From assembly GCF_000013765.1 (NCBI RefSeq), contig NC_007954.1, positions 930,001 through 994,000 on the forward strand: 64,000 bases of DNA, given 5' to 3'. The translations under genes and the position numbers were made by a program. The notes under the pieces were generated by a model that saw only the letters and a list, made by a program, of their open reading frames with translations, was not told where the DNA came from and did no database searches. The DNA is from Shewanella denitrificans OS217 (lineage in GTDB: Bacteria > Pseudomonadota > Gammaproteobacteria > Enterobacterales > Shewanellaceae). Position 1 is the stretch's first letter. The number at the start of each line of letters is the position of its first letter. This document shows positions 9,425-18,314 of the stretch, piece after piece.

Positions 9425-9460
9425 TTGACCTAGATACCTCGAATAAGCATAATACGCCCC
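9425..9460 (+). promoter_or_regulatory. Promoter of the tRNA operon
   Basis: TTGACC at 9425-9430, a 17-bp spacer, then CATAAT at 9448-9453. A GC-rich discriminator (ACGCCCC) precedes the expected start near 9460. A GC-rich discriminator is typical of stable-RNA promoters under stringent control; that part is inference. Confidence 0.7.
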
Positions 9461-9526
9461 GTTCCTCGCAGTGAGGTAGGATAAGTTTCTTGCTAAACTT
9501 ACAGGGCAAAAAAGAAATACTGAAGT

Positions 9527-9603
9527 GGCAATATAGCTCAGCTGGTTAGAGCACAGCACTCATAATGCTGGGGTCGCAGGTTCAAGTCCCGCTATTGCTA
9601 CCA
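9527..9603 (+). tRNA. tRNA-Met (elongator, CAT), copy 1
   Basis: 77 nt including encoded CCA. Acceptor stem GGCAATA/TATTGCT, D stem GCTC/GAGC, anticodon stem CAGCA/TGCTG with loop CTCATAA (anticodon CAT at 9561-9563), and T-arm GCAGG-TTCAAGT-CCCGC. The A-C mismatch in the T stem also occurs in E. coli elongator tRNA-Met as I recall it. First gene of the operon. Confidence 0.95.
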
Positions 9604-9750
9604 TTTCTTCATCTGCTCAGATGTTAAACGAGTGAAGTGAAGTTGTTAGGTAGGGCAAGTCCCGGCTTTAATGGCTATCATTTCTTCATCTTCTCAGATG
9701 TAAAATGAGATTTAGCGACAAGCTATTCATCTTCTCAGATGTAAAGTGAG
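9598..9750 (+). repeat. Three repeats of a tRNA 3'-flank, one behind a fossil tRNA end
   Basis: The flank of tRNA-Met copy 1 (CTACCATTTCTTCATC, then CTCAGATGTTAAA) recurs at about 9674-9709 and, shortened, at 9723-9750. The middle copy is preceded at 9654-9677 by GGGCAAGTCCCGG, a short insertion and GGCTATCA. That resembles a decayed T-arm and acceptor end of tRNA-Met. This suggests tandem duplication of tRNA plus spacer and loss of most of the extra tRNA. Confidence 0.6.
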
Positions 9751-9757
9751 ATGTTGT

Positions 9758-9842
<85 letters not shown>

Positions 9843-9890
9843 TTTATTAGAAAGGCTGGCTTAGGCGGGTTTTTCAAAAAAGTTTGCTGT

Positions 9891-9965
9891 TGGGGTATCG
9901 CCAAGCGGTAAGGCACTGGGTTTTGATCTCAGCATACCTAGGTTCGAATCCTAGTACCCCAGCCA
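9891..9965 (+). tRNA. tRNA-Gln (TTG), copy 1
   Basis: 75 nt. Acceptor TGGGGTA/TACCCCA, anticodon loop TTTTGAT with TTG at 9923-9925, T-loop GGTTCGAATCC, encoded CCA. It starts with T (U1), as expected for bacterial tRNA-Gln. Identical to the two later Gln genes. Confidence 0.95.
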
Positions 9966-9995
9966 CTTTTTGTTGTACTGTTAGATAGAGATTAT

Positions 9996-10070
9996 TGGGG
10001 TATCGCCAAGCGGTAAGGCACTGGGTTTTGATCTCAGCATACCTAGGTTCGAATCCTAGTACCCCAGCCA
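9996..10070 (+). tRNA. tRNA-Gln (TTG), copy 2
   Basis: 75 nt, same sequence as copy 1, 30 bp further on. Tandem identical Gln genes are also found in the E. coli metT operon. Confidence 0.95.
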
Positions 10071-10088
10071 ACTTTTGTTGTAAAATGT

Positions 10089-10165
10089 GGCAATGTAGCT
10101 CAGCTGGTTAGAGCACAGCACTCATAATGCTGGGGTCGCAGGTTCAAGTCCCGCCATTGCTACCA
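10089..10165 (+). tRNA. tRNA-Met (elongator, CAT), copy 2
   Basis: 77 nt. It differs from copy 1 by a paired change in the acceptor stem (GGCAATG/CATTGCT instead of GGCAATA/TATTGCT), so pairing is preserved. Anticodon CAT and encoded CCA are present. Confidence 0.95.
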
Positions 10166-10258
10166 TATTTTATGGCAGAGATGGCAAGACTGACCACTAT
10201 CTAATAAGTCAAAGTTTACTCTTTATCGAAAAGAGTATACTCTGAGTTCAAATTTGAT

Positions 10259-10343
<85 letters not shown>

Positions 10344-10457
10344 TCAAATTTTAGCTTAACACTCTGTTATAATTCTTTATTTCCTTTTGCAGTAAGATTC
10401 GTTAGAATCAAACCCAATAGTATTAAAACAAATTAAGTGTTTAGCACAACTTACAAT

Positions 10458-10532
10458 TGGGGTATCGCCAAGCGGTAAGGCACTGGGTTTTGATCTCAGC
10501 ATACCTAGGTTCGAATCCTAGTACCCCAGCCA
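10458..10532 (+). tRNA. tRNA-Gln (TTG), copy 3
   Basis: 75 nt, same as the other Gln genes. Last gene of the operon; the terminator follows within 10 bp. Confidence 0.95.
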
Positions 10533-10539
10533 AATTCTG

Positions 10540-10570
10540 AAAAGCCCGTCTCAATAGAGACGGGCTTTTT
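10540..10570 (+). terminator. Terminator of the tRNA operon
   Basis: AAAAGCCCGTCTC, loop AATA, then GAGACGGGCTTTTT. A perfect 13-bp stem with a T tract directly after the last tRNA-Gln. Confidence 0.93.
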
Positions 10571-11177
10571 GCTTTGTGTCATTTCACTTTTATGTATAGC
10601 ACTCACTTTTTCATTTATATCTCAAAGTGCTCTCCGCCATTGTACTGGCGTTACGAGTGGCGCCGACTTTTTTCCTGTAAGAAGATATCCCTATGGACTA
10701 GGGTGTAGAATTCCTGCTGCACTAACGTGATAGAAGAGCACTAGAACAACTCGAGCCATTTTGTCCAACCCCCTCCCATTAGCATCGGAGTTGCCATTAA
10801 GTTCTTAAAAAGTCTATCCATAACAACCGATTATCCTAAGAGTGTTGTAAAAAACAACTACCGAAGCAAAGCAAATTCCTATAGCATGAAGCCTACCAAT
10901 TAATCTGGATGTGGCATCGGCCATATTTGGGAATGAGTCAACAGGCGATTTATGCCTGGAAAGCAGCACAAGGCATCAATCCTAGACACTATGAGTCTTG
11001 AGATAAGAGTATGAATGAGCACAGGGATGCAAGTGAAAGACTGACTTTTGAGGGTATTCATAATTCTGTGTCAGGTGAGTTTCATTAGACGACTAAAGTC
11101 CTTGAAATTTGTTTAAAAAAACCATGCCATCCAGCGTAACGCTATAACAAGGCTAGTTTTTCTGTATCTCATCGGGC
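10571..11177. other. Gene-poor stretch between tRNA operon and beta-lactamase region
   Basis: No convincing gene in about 600 bp. A 22-residue plus-strand ORF at 10933-11001 (MSQQAIYAWKAAQG...) looks faintly like the helix-turn-helix of a transposase OrfA and may be a relic. No inverted repeats or other mobile-element parts are visible. Confidence 0.4.
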
Positions 11178-11567
11178 ATGCTGTCTGTATTGGATAAAAA
11201 CCGCTTGTGGGTCGTGTTTATGATGACTATTTCACTTATCTTCCTTATTGGGTACTTGCTATTGGCTGGGGTGGCTTGGTTTAATGCCAGCCGTCGTGGC
11301 AGCTTGCATTGGTGCGATCTCAGTGCGCCAGTACTCATCCCCCTATTTTGGGTGGCTTTAGTGGTGGCGGGTGTCGGCCATCAAAGTTTGACGCATCTGA
11401 TTGAAATCCCCATCTTGCTCGGCATCATCGCGCTACTGCTGAACATTCGGGTGTTCGTCATCGACGCAATACAAACCAATACCAAGCTCAATGCTTATAT
11501 CGTCCTGGGATTAGGCCTAATAAGTGTTTTGTTGGTTCGTAGTTTTATGCCTTTTCTTGCGGAATGA
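11178..11567 (+). CDS. Small membrane protein of unknown function
   Basis: 129 residues with about four hydrophobic segments: IFLIGYLLLAGVAWF, LIPLFWVALVVAGVG, IPILLGIIALLLNI and IVLGLGLISVLLV. No family recognised. No clear Shine-Dalgarno precedes the ATG at 11178; the Met-Met at 11220 is an alternative start just before the first segment. It lies about 40 bp upstream of the metallo-beta-lactamase gene on the same strand and could share its transcript. Confidence 0.55.
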   Translation: MLSVLDKNRLWVVFMMTISLIFLIGYLLLAGVAWFNASRRGSLHWCDLSAPVLIPLFWVALVVAGVGHQSLTHLIEIPILLGIIALLLNIRVFVIDAIQTNTKLNAYIVLGLGLISVLLVRSFMPFLAE

Positions 11568-11608
11568 AGCAGAATAAAGTTCAATAAATCAGTATTATGG
11601 AGTTCAAC

Positions 11609-12418
11609 ATGGAGTTTTCAAGAATGATGTTAAATCTAGTGCGCAAGGTGTTCACTACGGGGCCCAGAGTGCTCAGTGTTGTCAGCTTGCTAAGTGTTAA
11701 CGTATTAGGCATAAACTTGGCACAGGCTGTGACTAGCGAGGAAAGCGTACCGAAATTTAGCATTGAGCCATTAGCCAATAATGTGTATTTGCACCAGTCC
11801 TTTCAACAGACTGAAAGTTTTGGCCTAGTCGGCGCCAATGGCTTAGTGGTGATTAATGAGGGAAAGGCCTTTATCGTCGATACCCCTTGGTCTGAAAGTG
11901 ACACTGCGGTGCTGGTTGATTGGATTAAAGAACAAGGTTATCAATTGGTTGGCAGTGTATCAACTCACTCACATGAAGACAGAACAGCAGGCATAGGCTG
12001 GCTCAATGCTCACAGTATTCCGACATTTGCCTCTGAATTAACCAATCAGATTTTAAAAGAATCGGAAAAGCCGCTGGCAAGCCATCCTTTTGCACTGCCA
12101 CAGGCGAGTTTGTTTGATGGCCAGCTGGAGGCATTTTATCCCGGTGGTGGGCATGCGCTAGATAATTTAGTGGTCTGGTTGCCTAAATCAAATATTCTCT
12201 TTGGCGGCTGTTTAGTTCGCAGCTTAGACTCAACAAGCCTAGGCTACACGGGAGAAGCGGTGTTAGAACAATGGCCGACATCTGCGATGAAAGTGCTCGC
12301 TAAATTCCCTGATGTAGAACTTGTGGTGCCAGGCCATGGTGAGCCTGGTGATAAACAGCTGTTAATTCACACAAAGGCTTTGGCCGAATCTGGGGCGAAG
12401 CAAGCGTCAGCTAAATAA
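11609..12418 (+). CDS. Subclass B1 metallo-beta-lactamase
   Basis: Periplasmic zinc beta-lactamase. All six B1 zinc ligands are visible: HSHEDR (His116, His118, Asp120), GGGHALDN (His196), FGGCLVRS (Cys221) and VPGHGEPG (His263). Residues 1-35 form a signal peptide ending near AQA. Start ATG 11609 is chosen because GGAG sits 6-7 bp before it; ATG 11597 is also open. About 269 residues. It recalls the chromosomal SFB/SLB enzymes of Shewanella frigidimarina and S. livingstonensis, but I cannot measure identity. Where IMP-type enzymes have LGNLGDA, this one has LGYTGEA, so the usual Asn233 is Tyr. No IS or integron part flanks it. Confidence 0.9.
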   Translation: MEFSRMMLNLVRKVFTTGPRVLSVVSLLSVNVLGINLAQAVTSEESVPKFSIEPLANNVYLHQSFQQTESFGLVGANGLVVINEGKAFIVDTPWSESDTAVLVDWIKEQGYQLVGSVSTHSHEDRTAGIGWLNAHSIPTFASELTNQILKESEKPLASHPFALPQASLFDGQLEAFYPGGGHALDNLVVWLPKSNILFGGCLVRSLDSTSLGYTGEAVLEQWPTSAMKVLAKFPDVELVVPGHGEPGDKQLLIHTKALAESGAKQASAK

Positions 12419-12497
12419 AGCAGGAATATGGAAAAGCAGTAATACGAATTAGCTTTGGACATCTAGATGGCTATTTGTTAGATTTGCACTTAAGTCA

Positions 12498-12534
12498 TTA
12501 GGGCTTGAATTCAAAGGTTGAATTCAAGCCCTAA
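12498..12534 (+). terminator. Terminator after the metallo-beta-lactamase gene
   Basis: Perfect 17-bp arms (TTAGGGCTTGAATTCAA and its complement) around a 3-nt loop, then TTTAAT. The T tract is weak, but the stem is long and lies 80 bp beyond the stop. Confidence 0.65.
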
Positions 12535-12611
12535 TTTAATCACTAGCAGCTTAAACACAAGCGGCTTTAGTACAAGCTAATAAAACACCAATAGCATAAG
12601 AGGATGGCGCA

Positions 12612-13904
12612 ATGAAACTTGAATCACTGGCACTGCATTTCGGCTATACATCAGAGGCAAGCACTAAGGCTGCGGCTGTCCCCATCTATCAGACCACCTC
12701 TTATACCTTCGATGATACCCAGCATGGTGCCGATTTATTCGACCTGAAAGTGGCGGGTAACATCTATACCCGCATCATGAATCCCACCACAGACGTGTTA
12801 GAGCAGCGCCTTGCCGCCATCGAAGGTGGCATAGGGGCGCTTGCAGTGGCGTCTGGCATGGCCGCTATCACTTATGCTATCGCGGCACTGACACAAGTCG
12901 GCGACAATATTGTCAGTACCAGTCAGCTCTATGGCGGTACCTATAATTTATTTGCCCATACCTTGCCGCGCCAAGGGGTTGAAGTACGCATGGCAGCCTT
13001 CGATGCCTTCGATGAGCTGGAAGCGCTAATTGATGATAAAACCAAGGCACTTTTTTGTGAGTCTATCGGTAACCCCGCGGGGAATATTGTCGACCTGCAA
13101 GCCTTAGCCGAGATAGCTCACCGTCATGGGGTGCCGTTAATCGTTGATAATACAGTGGCGACTCCAGTATTGTGCCGCCCCTTCGAGCATGGCGCCGATA
13201 TTGTTATCCATTCATTAACTAAGTACATAGGCGGTCACGGCACCACGATTGGCGGGGCGATTATTGACTCGGGTAAGTTTGATTGGGTTGCCAACAAAGA
13301 CAGGTTTGCCCTGCTTAATGAACCTGACCCATCCTACCACGGAGTTGTTTATACCCAGGCCTTTGGCCCTGCGGCGTTTATCGGCCGTTGCCGAGTTGTC
13401 CCCTTAAGAAATACTGGCGCAGCACTTGCGCCCCATAGTGCCTTTTTATTGTTGCAAGGCTTGGAAACCTTGAGCCTTAGGATGGAGCGCCATTGCAGTA
13501 ATGCCTTAGCCTTAGCCCAATATTTACAGCAGCACCCCAATGTCAGCTGGGTTAATTATGGCGCCTTAGAAAACAGCCCTTATAAAGACAATTGCAATAA
13601 AATTACCTCAGGTCAGGCGTCGGGGATCGTGAGCTTTGGCATTAAGACTCAAGCGAATCAAAACAGTACAGTTGCCGGTGGGCGCTTTATCGATGCCCTT
13701 AAGATGATTTTAAGGTTAGTGAATATTGGTGATGCTAAATCCCTCGCCTGTCACCCAGCAAGCACGACTCATCGGCAGCTTAGCCCCGAGGAATTAGCCA
13801 AAGCTGGCGTGAGTGAGGATTTAATTCGTATTTCAGTGGGTATAGAGCACATAGACGACATCATAGCCGATGTTGAACAGGCCCTCGCCGCTAGCGTAAG
13901 CTAA
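12612..13904 (+). CDS. metY: O-acetylhomoserine sulfhydrylase (MetY-type)
   Basis: PLP enzyme of the Cys/Met metabolism family; joins O-acetylhomoserine with sulfide (or methanethiol) to form homocysteine (or methionine). The N-terminal KLESLALHFGY, NIYTRIMNPTTDVLEQR and the PLP-Lys segment HSLTKYIGGHGT (about residue 204) are typical. The C-terminal SLACHPASTTHRQLSPEE fits MetY rather than MetB/MetC. 430 residues, full length. Shine-Dalgarno-like AAGAGG before the ATG. It is flanked by terminators and seems monocistronic. Confidence 0.92.
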   Translation: MKLESLALHFGYTSEASTKAAAVPIYQTTSYTFDDTQHGADLFDLKVAGNIYTRIMNPTTDVLEQRLAAIEGGIGALAVASGMAAITYAIAALTQVGDNIVSTSQLYGGTYNLFAHTLPRQGVEVRMAAFDAFDELEALIDDKTKALFCESIGNPAGNIVDLQALAEIAHRHGVPLIVDNTVATPVLCRPFEHGADIVIHSLTKYIGGHGTTIGGAIIDSGKFDWVANKDRFALLNEPDPSYHGVVYTQAFGPAAFIGRCRVVPLRNTGAALAPHSAFLLLQGLETLSLRMERHCSNALALAQYLQQHPNVSWVNYGALENSPYKDNCNKITSGQASGIVSFGIKTQANQNSTVAGGRFIDALKMILRLVNIGDAKSLACHPASTTHRQLSPEELAKAGVSEDLIRISVGIEHIDDIIADVEQALAASVS

Positions 13905-13945
13905 AGCTTTAAGTAAGCGTCTACCTCTATAACGAAAGCCATAAC

Positions 13946-13970
13946 AAAAGGCGCCTACGGGCGCTTTATT
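13946..13970 (+). terminator. Terminator after metY
   Basis: AAAG-G-CGCC, loop TACG, GGCG-CTTT with one bulged G, followed by ATT. Short stem about 45 bp beyond the stop. Confidence 0.55.
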
Positions 13971-14094
13971 CATCAATCTGCTAATTAACCCAAGACTATT
14001 GGGCCAAAAACACCGATAATTCCCCTCAATAATTTGGCTCGCCGATATGGCGCTTAGCAGCCGACTCTAGATATAAAGCAATGGGTACAAAGTA

Positions 14095-16281
14095 ATGGAA
14101 ATCAAAGTTAACTTTCTCGACAATCTTAGACTTGAAGCCAAGTTTGATGATTTCACCGTCACCGCCGATCAGCCCATCCGCTACAAAGGCGATGGTTCAG
14201 CGCCTAGCCCCTTTGATTATTTCCTCGCATCCTCAGCTCTGTGCGCCGCCTATTTCATCAAGGTGTACTGCAAGGCTAGGGATATTTCCACTGAAAATAT
14301 TAAGCTGTCCCAGAACAACATTGTCGATCCCGAAGACAGATACAACCAGATATTCCAAATTCAAGTTGAACTGCCTGATGATATTTCTGATAAAGACAGG
14401 GAAGGCATACTGCGTTCAATCGATCGCTGTACAGTGAAAAAAGTGATCCAAACCGGGCCTGAATTTAACGTCGAAACCGTTGAAAACTTAAGTGCCGACG
14501 CCAATGCCATGTTAATGGGGTCTAGCGACCAAGACGCCAGTACCTTTATTCTAGGTAAAGACTTACCCCTAGAGCAGACCATAGCCAACATGACCGCCAT
14601 GCTTGCCGAGCTTGGGATGAAGATAGAAATATCCTCATGGCGTAACATAGTGCCTAATGTCTGGTCGCTGCATATTCGTGATGCGGCCTCGCCCATGTGT
14701 TTCACTAACGGTAAAGGCGCCAGCAAAGAAAGCGCATTATGTTCGGCACTTGGTGAGTTTATTGAGCGTCTTAATAATAACTTTTTCTATAATGATCAAT
14801 TCTTTGGCACTGAGATTGCCAACAGCGAATTTGTTCATTACCCCAATGAAAAATGGTTCCCATTAGAAGATGACGACGCCCTGCCAGCAGGCATGTTAGA
14901 TGACTACTGTTTAGAGATTTACAATCAAGATGACGAGCTTCAAGGCTCGCACCTGATTGATACCAACTCAGGCAACCGTGAGCGCGGTATTTGCGCCATT
15001 CCTTATAAGAGAAAATCTGATGGGCAGACAGTGTATTTCCCATCAAACCTGATTGAAAACTTATTCCTAAGTAACGGCATGAGCGCGGGTAATAACCTGC
15101 AAGAAGCCGAGGTGCAGTGCTTATCGGAAATCTTTGAGCGGGCGGTGAAACGCCAAATTATCGAGCAAGAAATTGTCCTGCCTGACGTGCCCATGAGCGT
15201 GCTTGAGAAATACCCTAGCATTTTAGCCGGCATCAAGGGGTTGGAGGAGCAGGGCTTTCCAATCGTGGTGAAAGATGCCTCATTGGGCGGGCAATTCCCT
15301 GTGATGTGCGTCACTTTGATGAATCCAAGAACCGGCGGTGTATTCGCCTCTTTCGGTGCTCATCCAAGCTTTGAAGTGGCACTAGAGCGCAGCCTGACTG
15401 AGTTATTGCAAGGGCGCAGCTTTGAAGGCTTAAACGATGTGCCTAAGCCCACCTTTAACAGCATGGCGGTGACAGAACCTGAGAACTTTGTTGAGCACTT
15501 TATCGACTCAACTGGGGTGATTTCGTGGCGATTCTTTAGCAGCAAGCATGACTATGATTTCTGCGAATGGGATTTTTCAGGCACTAGCGAAGAGGAAGCC
15601 AAGGGCTTATTCGCCATCTTAGAAGCCATGGGCAAGGAAGTGTATATCGCCGAATTTACTGAGCTTGGCGCCAGTGCTTGCCGTATGTTAGTTCCCGATT
15701 ATTCTGAAGTGTACCCAGTGGATGACCTTATTTGGGACAACACCAATAAAGCGTTACTCTACCGTGAAGACATCCTAAACCTGCATTCACTGAGCACTAA
15801 AGCCTTGGTGAAGTTAGTCAATCGTTTAGAAGAGAGCCAGCTGGATAACCACACGGATATCCGCACCTTAATTGGCATCGTATTCGATGAGAATACGGTT
15901 TGGGGTAAGCTTACGATAATCGAGCTTAAGATAATGATTTATCTTGCACTTGGCTCACATGAAGATGCCATAGAGCTGGTGGGCGAATTCCTGCAGTTTA
16001 ATGACAATACCGTCCAGCGGGGCTTGTTCTATCAAGCGGTGAGCGCCGTACTTGAAGTCACCTTAGATGAAGATCTCGAGCTTGAGCACTTTATCGAAAG
16101 CTTTAACAGAATGTATGGCAAAGACGTCATGGATAATGTCGTCGGTTCAGTCAATGGCACGGTACGTTTTTATGGCCTCACCAAGACCAGCATGCAACTT
16201 GAAGGCATAGAGCCGCATTTACGCTTGATAGAAAGCTATAAAAAGCTCCATCAAGCCCGCAAAATCAAAGCTGGCTTGTAA
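14095..16281 (+). CDS. OsmC-YcaO fusion protein
   Basis: 728 residues. Residues 1-140 are an OsmC-type domain; its two thiol positions are present (Cys50 in SSALCAAYF, Cys112 in DRCTVKK). Residues ~160-560 are a YcaO domain with ATP-binding segments ALGEFIERLNNNFF and EVQCLSEIFERAVKRQ. The last ~150 residues are helical, resembling the C-terminal part of E. coli YcaO. YcaO enzymes activate amide backbones with ATP; E. coli YcaO has been linked to methylthiolation of ribosomal protein S12. No thiopeptide or azoline partner genes are nearby, so a housekeeping role is more likely than RiPP synthesis. What the OsmC half contributes is unknown to me. Confidence 0.88.
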   Translation: MEIKVNFLDNLRLEAKFDDFTVTADQPIRYKGDGSAPSPFDYFLASSALCAAYFIKVYCKARDISTENIKLSQNNIVDPEDRYNQIFQIQVELPDDISDKDREGILRSIDRCTVKKVIQTGPEFNVETVENLSADANAMLMGSSDQDASTFILGKDLPLEQTIANMTAMLAELGMKIEISSWRNIVPNVWSLHIRDAASPMCFTNGKGASKESALCSALGEFIERLNNNFFYNDQFFGTEIANSEFVHYPNEKWFPLEDDDALPAGMLDDYCLEIYNQDDELQGSHLIDTNSGNRERGICAIPYKRKSDGQTVYFPSNLIENLFLSNGMSAGNNLQEAEVQCLSEIFERAVKRQIIEQEIVLPDVPMSVLEKYPSILAGIKGLEEQGFPIVVKDASLGGQFPVMCVTLMNPRTGGVFASFGAHPSFEVALERSLTELLQGRSFEGLNDVPKPTFNSMAVTEPENFVEHFIDSTGVISWRFFSSKHDYDFCEWDFSGTSEEEAKGLFAILEAMGKEVYIAEFTELGASACRMLVPDYSEVYPVDDLIWDNTNKALLYREDILNLHSLSTKALVKLVNRLEESQLDNHTDIRTLIGIVFDENTVWGKLTIIELKIMIYLALGSHEDAIELVGEFLQFNDNTVQRGLFYQAVSAVLEVTLDEDLELEHFIESFNRMYGKDVMDNVVGSVNGTVRFYGLTKTSMQLEGIEPHLRLIESYKKLHQARKIKAGL

Positions 16282-16443
16282 TATGGTTAATATTAGAAAT
16301 GTCGCTATGTGAGTCATCAGTAGTTAGTGAAACGTGCTGAGTCGTACTAGTGACATGCAGTAAATCAAAAGTGAACCTTGCCGCTAATGCCGATTAGTTA
16401 ACCATAAACTGATCGGTTGATCGATCTAAAATAGCCATCAGAC

Positions 16444-16474
16444 TCCGAGTGTAATCAATACACTCGGATTTTTA
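16444..16474 (+). terminator. Terminator after osmC-ycaO
   Basis: TCCGAGTGTA, loop ATCAA, TACACTCGGA, then TTTTT. Perfect 10-bp stem, about 160 bp beyond the stop. The rest of 16282-16602 holds no gene that I can see. Confidence 0.8.
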
Positions 16475-16602
16475 TAGACGTATCTATTGCGCCGGAGATT
16501 ATCAATGATTGGAAACCAAAGAATGTTGAAAGCCTAAGCCAATTATTGCCTTGAGTTTATAGAGGATGCATTGGTATCTCAGCCCAAGTTACGCGCTAAG
16601 GC

Positions 16603-17085
16603 CTATTCGGTATAGTTGAATAATGACTTAACGGTTTCCAAGGTATCATCGATGGTTTTAATGCTGGCAGGGCAAATAAAGATGGTGTCATCCCCAGCTA
16701 TGGTACCTAAAATGCCTTCGGGTTTACCTATAGAGTCCAATAAACGGGCAATAAGCTGGGCCGCACCTGGGCTTGTTCTCACCACTATCATGGCTTGGTT
16801 GTGATCAACATCGAGTACTAGGTTTTTCACCGGACTGCCCGCAGTGGGAACGCCAAGCTCTGCAGGTAAGCAGTAAACCATCTCTTGCTTAGCATTACGG
16901 GTGCGTACGGCGCCAAATTTACTCAGCATGCGGGAGACTTTAGACTGGTTAATATTGCCAAACCCTTCGGCTTGTAGTGCTGTGACTATTTCGCTTTGAC
17001 TGGCGAAGCTTTCGTCCTTTAATAATGCCTTAAAGGTCCTGACTAGCTCGTCCTGTTGTTTCGGTGCTGACATAGGTATTTTCAT
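16603..17085 (-). CDS. argR: Arginine repressor ArgR
   Basis: Hexameric arginine-dependent regulator that represses arginine synthesis and aids XerCD recombination in E. coli. The N-terminal winged helix (INQSKVSRMLSKFGAVRTRNAK) and the C-terminal arginine-binding domain (TSPGAAQLIARLLDS, GTIAGDDTIF) match E. coli ArgR closely. 160 residues; the Met at position 5 is an alternative start. It diverges from mdh, as in E. coli, and an ARG box sits 72 bp upstream, implying autoregulation. Confidence 0.96.
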   Translation of the reverse strand: MKIPMSAPKQQDELVRTFKALLKDESFASQSEIVTALQAEGFGNINQSKVSRMLSKFGAVRTRNAKQEMVYCLPAELGVPTAGSPVKNLVLDVDHNQAMIVVRTSPGAAQLIARLLDSIGKPEGILGTIAGDDTIFICPASIKTIDDTLETVKSLFNYTE

Positions 17086-17156
17086 CTTGTTGTATTATTC
17101 AAAAATCTTAGGCATTGTGAATAAATAAAGTGATTTGGTCAAGAAAAGTCGTTATC

Positions 17157-17174
17157 AGTGAATAAAAATTCACT
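17157..17174 (-). promoter_or_regulatory. ARG box (ArgR operator)
   Basis: AGTGAATAAAAATTCACT has perfect 7-bp arms around an AT centre and fits the consensus TGAAT-wwww-ATTCA. A weaker half-match begins near 17116 (TGTGAATAAATAAAGTGA), about two helical turns... nearer argR; ArgR usually binds paired boxes. It lies between argR and mdh and could act on either. Confidence 0.75.
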
Positions 17175-17260
17175 TAAGGCCTGTTGGCTGGCTAAACCCT
17201 CACATATGGGCTACATCTTAATGACAAATTTACCTTAGAATTTACTCAAGTCTACCAAGG

Positions 17261-17266
17261 TATAAT
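17261..17266 (+). promoter_or_regulatory. Possible -10 element for mdh
   Basis: Perfect TATAAT hexamer 86 bp before the mdh start. No good -35 element lies at 16-18 bp spacing, so the promoter may depend on an activator or be misassigned. Confidence 0.4.
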
Positions 17267-17351
17267 TGAAATTATTGTTACTATGCAGTAATGTGGCGCC
17301 ACAATTGATGTGGCTCTAAGTCACACACTTAAAAACTAGATGGAGATAATC

Positions 17352-18287
17352 ATGAAAGTTGCCGTTCTTGGTGCTGCTGGCGGTATTGGCCAGGCATTAG
17401 CTTTATTGTTAAAAACTCAACTGCCTGCGGGTTCTAAGTTGTCTCTGTATGATATCGCACCTGTTACTCCAGGTGTTGCAGTGGACCTAAGCCACATACC
17501 AACAGCCGTTGAAATCAAAGGTTTTGCCGGTGAAGATCCCACTCCAGCCCTCGTCGATGCTGATGTAGTGTTAATCTCTGCAGGTGTTGCCCGTAAGCCG
17601 GGTATGGACCGTTCTGATTTATTCAACATCAACGCCGGTATCGTGCGTAACCTAATGGAAAAAGTGGCAGCAACTTGCCCTAAAGCCTTAGTGGGTATTA
17701 TCACTAACCCAGTGAACACCACAGTGGCTATTGCCGCTGAAGTGATGAAAAAAGCCGGTGTTTACGATAAGAACCGTTTATTCGGTGTGACTACCCTTGA
17801 TGTTATCCGCTCTGAAACCTTCATCGCTGAATTAAAAGGCCTGAATGTTGCTGACGTGAACATCAATGTGATCGGCGGCCACAGCGGCGTGACTATTCTG
17901 CCATTATTGTCTCAAGTTAAGGGCGTAAGCTTCACAGATGAAGAAGTTGCTGCGTTAACTAAGCGTATCCAGAACGCGGGCACTGAAGTGGTTGAAGCTA
18001 AAGCCGGTGGCGGCAGCGCAACTTTATCTATGGGGCAAGCCGCTTGTCGTTTCGGCCTGTCTTTAGTTCGTGGTCTTCAAGGTGAAGCGAACGTGGTTGA
18101 ATGTGCCTATGTCGATGGCGGCAGTGAACACGCTCAGTTCTTCGCACAGCCCATACTTCTTGGTAAGAATGGCGTTGAAAAAGTCATGCCTTATGGTGAA
18201 GTCAGTGCATTCGAAGCTAACGCTCGCGATGCCATGTTAGACACGCTAAATGCTGATATCAAACTGGGTGTTGAATTCGTTAAGTAA
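17352..18287 (+). CDS. mdh: Malate dehydrogenase
   Basis: NAD-dependent TCA-cycle enzyme interconverting malate and oxaloacetate. VLGAAGGIGQA binds the dinucleotide. RKPGMDRSDLF holds the substrate arginines, TNPVNTT the Asn, and GGHSGVTILP the catalytic His. The start at 17352 gives 311 residues, the usual length, with GGAGA 6 bp upstream. Codon use looks like a highly expressed gene. Monocistronic with a strong terminator. Confidence 0.97.
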   Translation: MKVAVLGAAGGIGQALALLLKTQLPAGSKLSLYDIAPVTPGVAVDLSHIPTAVEIKGFAGEDPTPALVDADVVLISAGVARKPGMDRSDLFNINAGIVRNLMEKVAATCPKALVGIITNPVNTTVAIAAEVMKKAGVYDKNRLFGVTTLDVIRSETFIAELKGLNVADVNINVIGGHSGVTILPLLSQVKGVSFTDEEVAALTKRIQNAGTEVVEAKAGGGSATLSMGQAACRFGLSLVRGLQGEANVVECAYVDGGSEHAQFFAQPILLGKNGVEKVMPYGEVSAFEANARDAMLDTLNADIKLGVEFVK

Positions 18288-18314
18288 TCCACTTAGTGAA
18301 TTAACCTAGATAAT

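Noticed and set aside
9874..10071. Minus-strand ORF with a repeated GVLGFEPRYAEIKTQ peptide
   Set aside because: It is the antisense of two identical tRNA-Gln genes; such ORFs are common annotation artefacts.
10933..11001. Transposase OrfA relic (SQQAIYAWKAA)
   Set aside because: Only 22 codons and weak resemblance; no inverted repeats or further transposase parts.
11609..12418. Integron- or IS-borne carbapenemase
   Set aside because: No attC site, integrase, IS end or target duplication flanks the gene; it appears resident.
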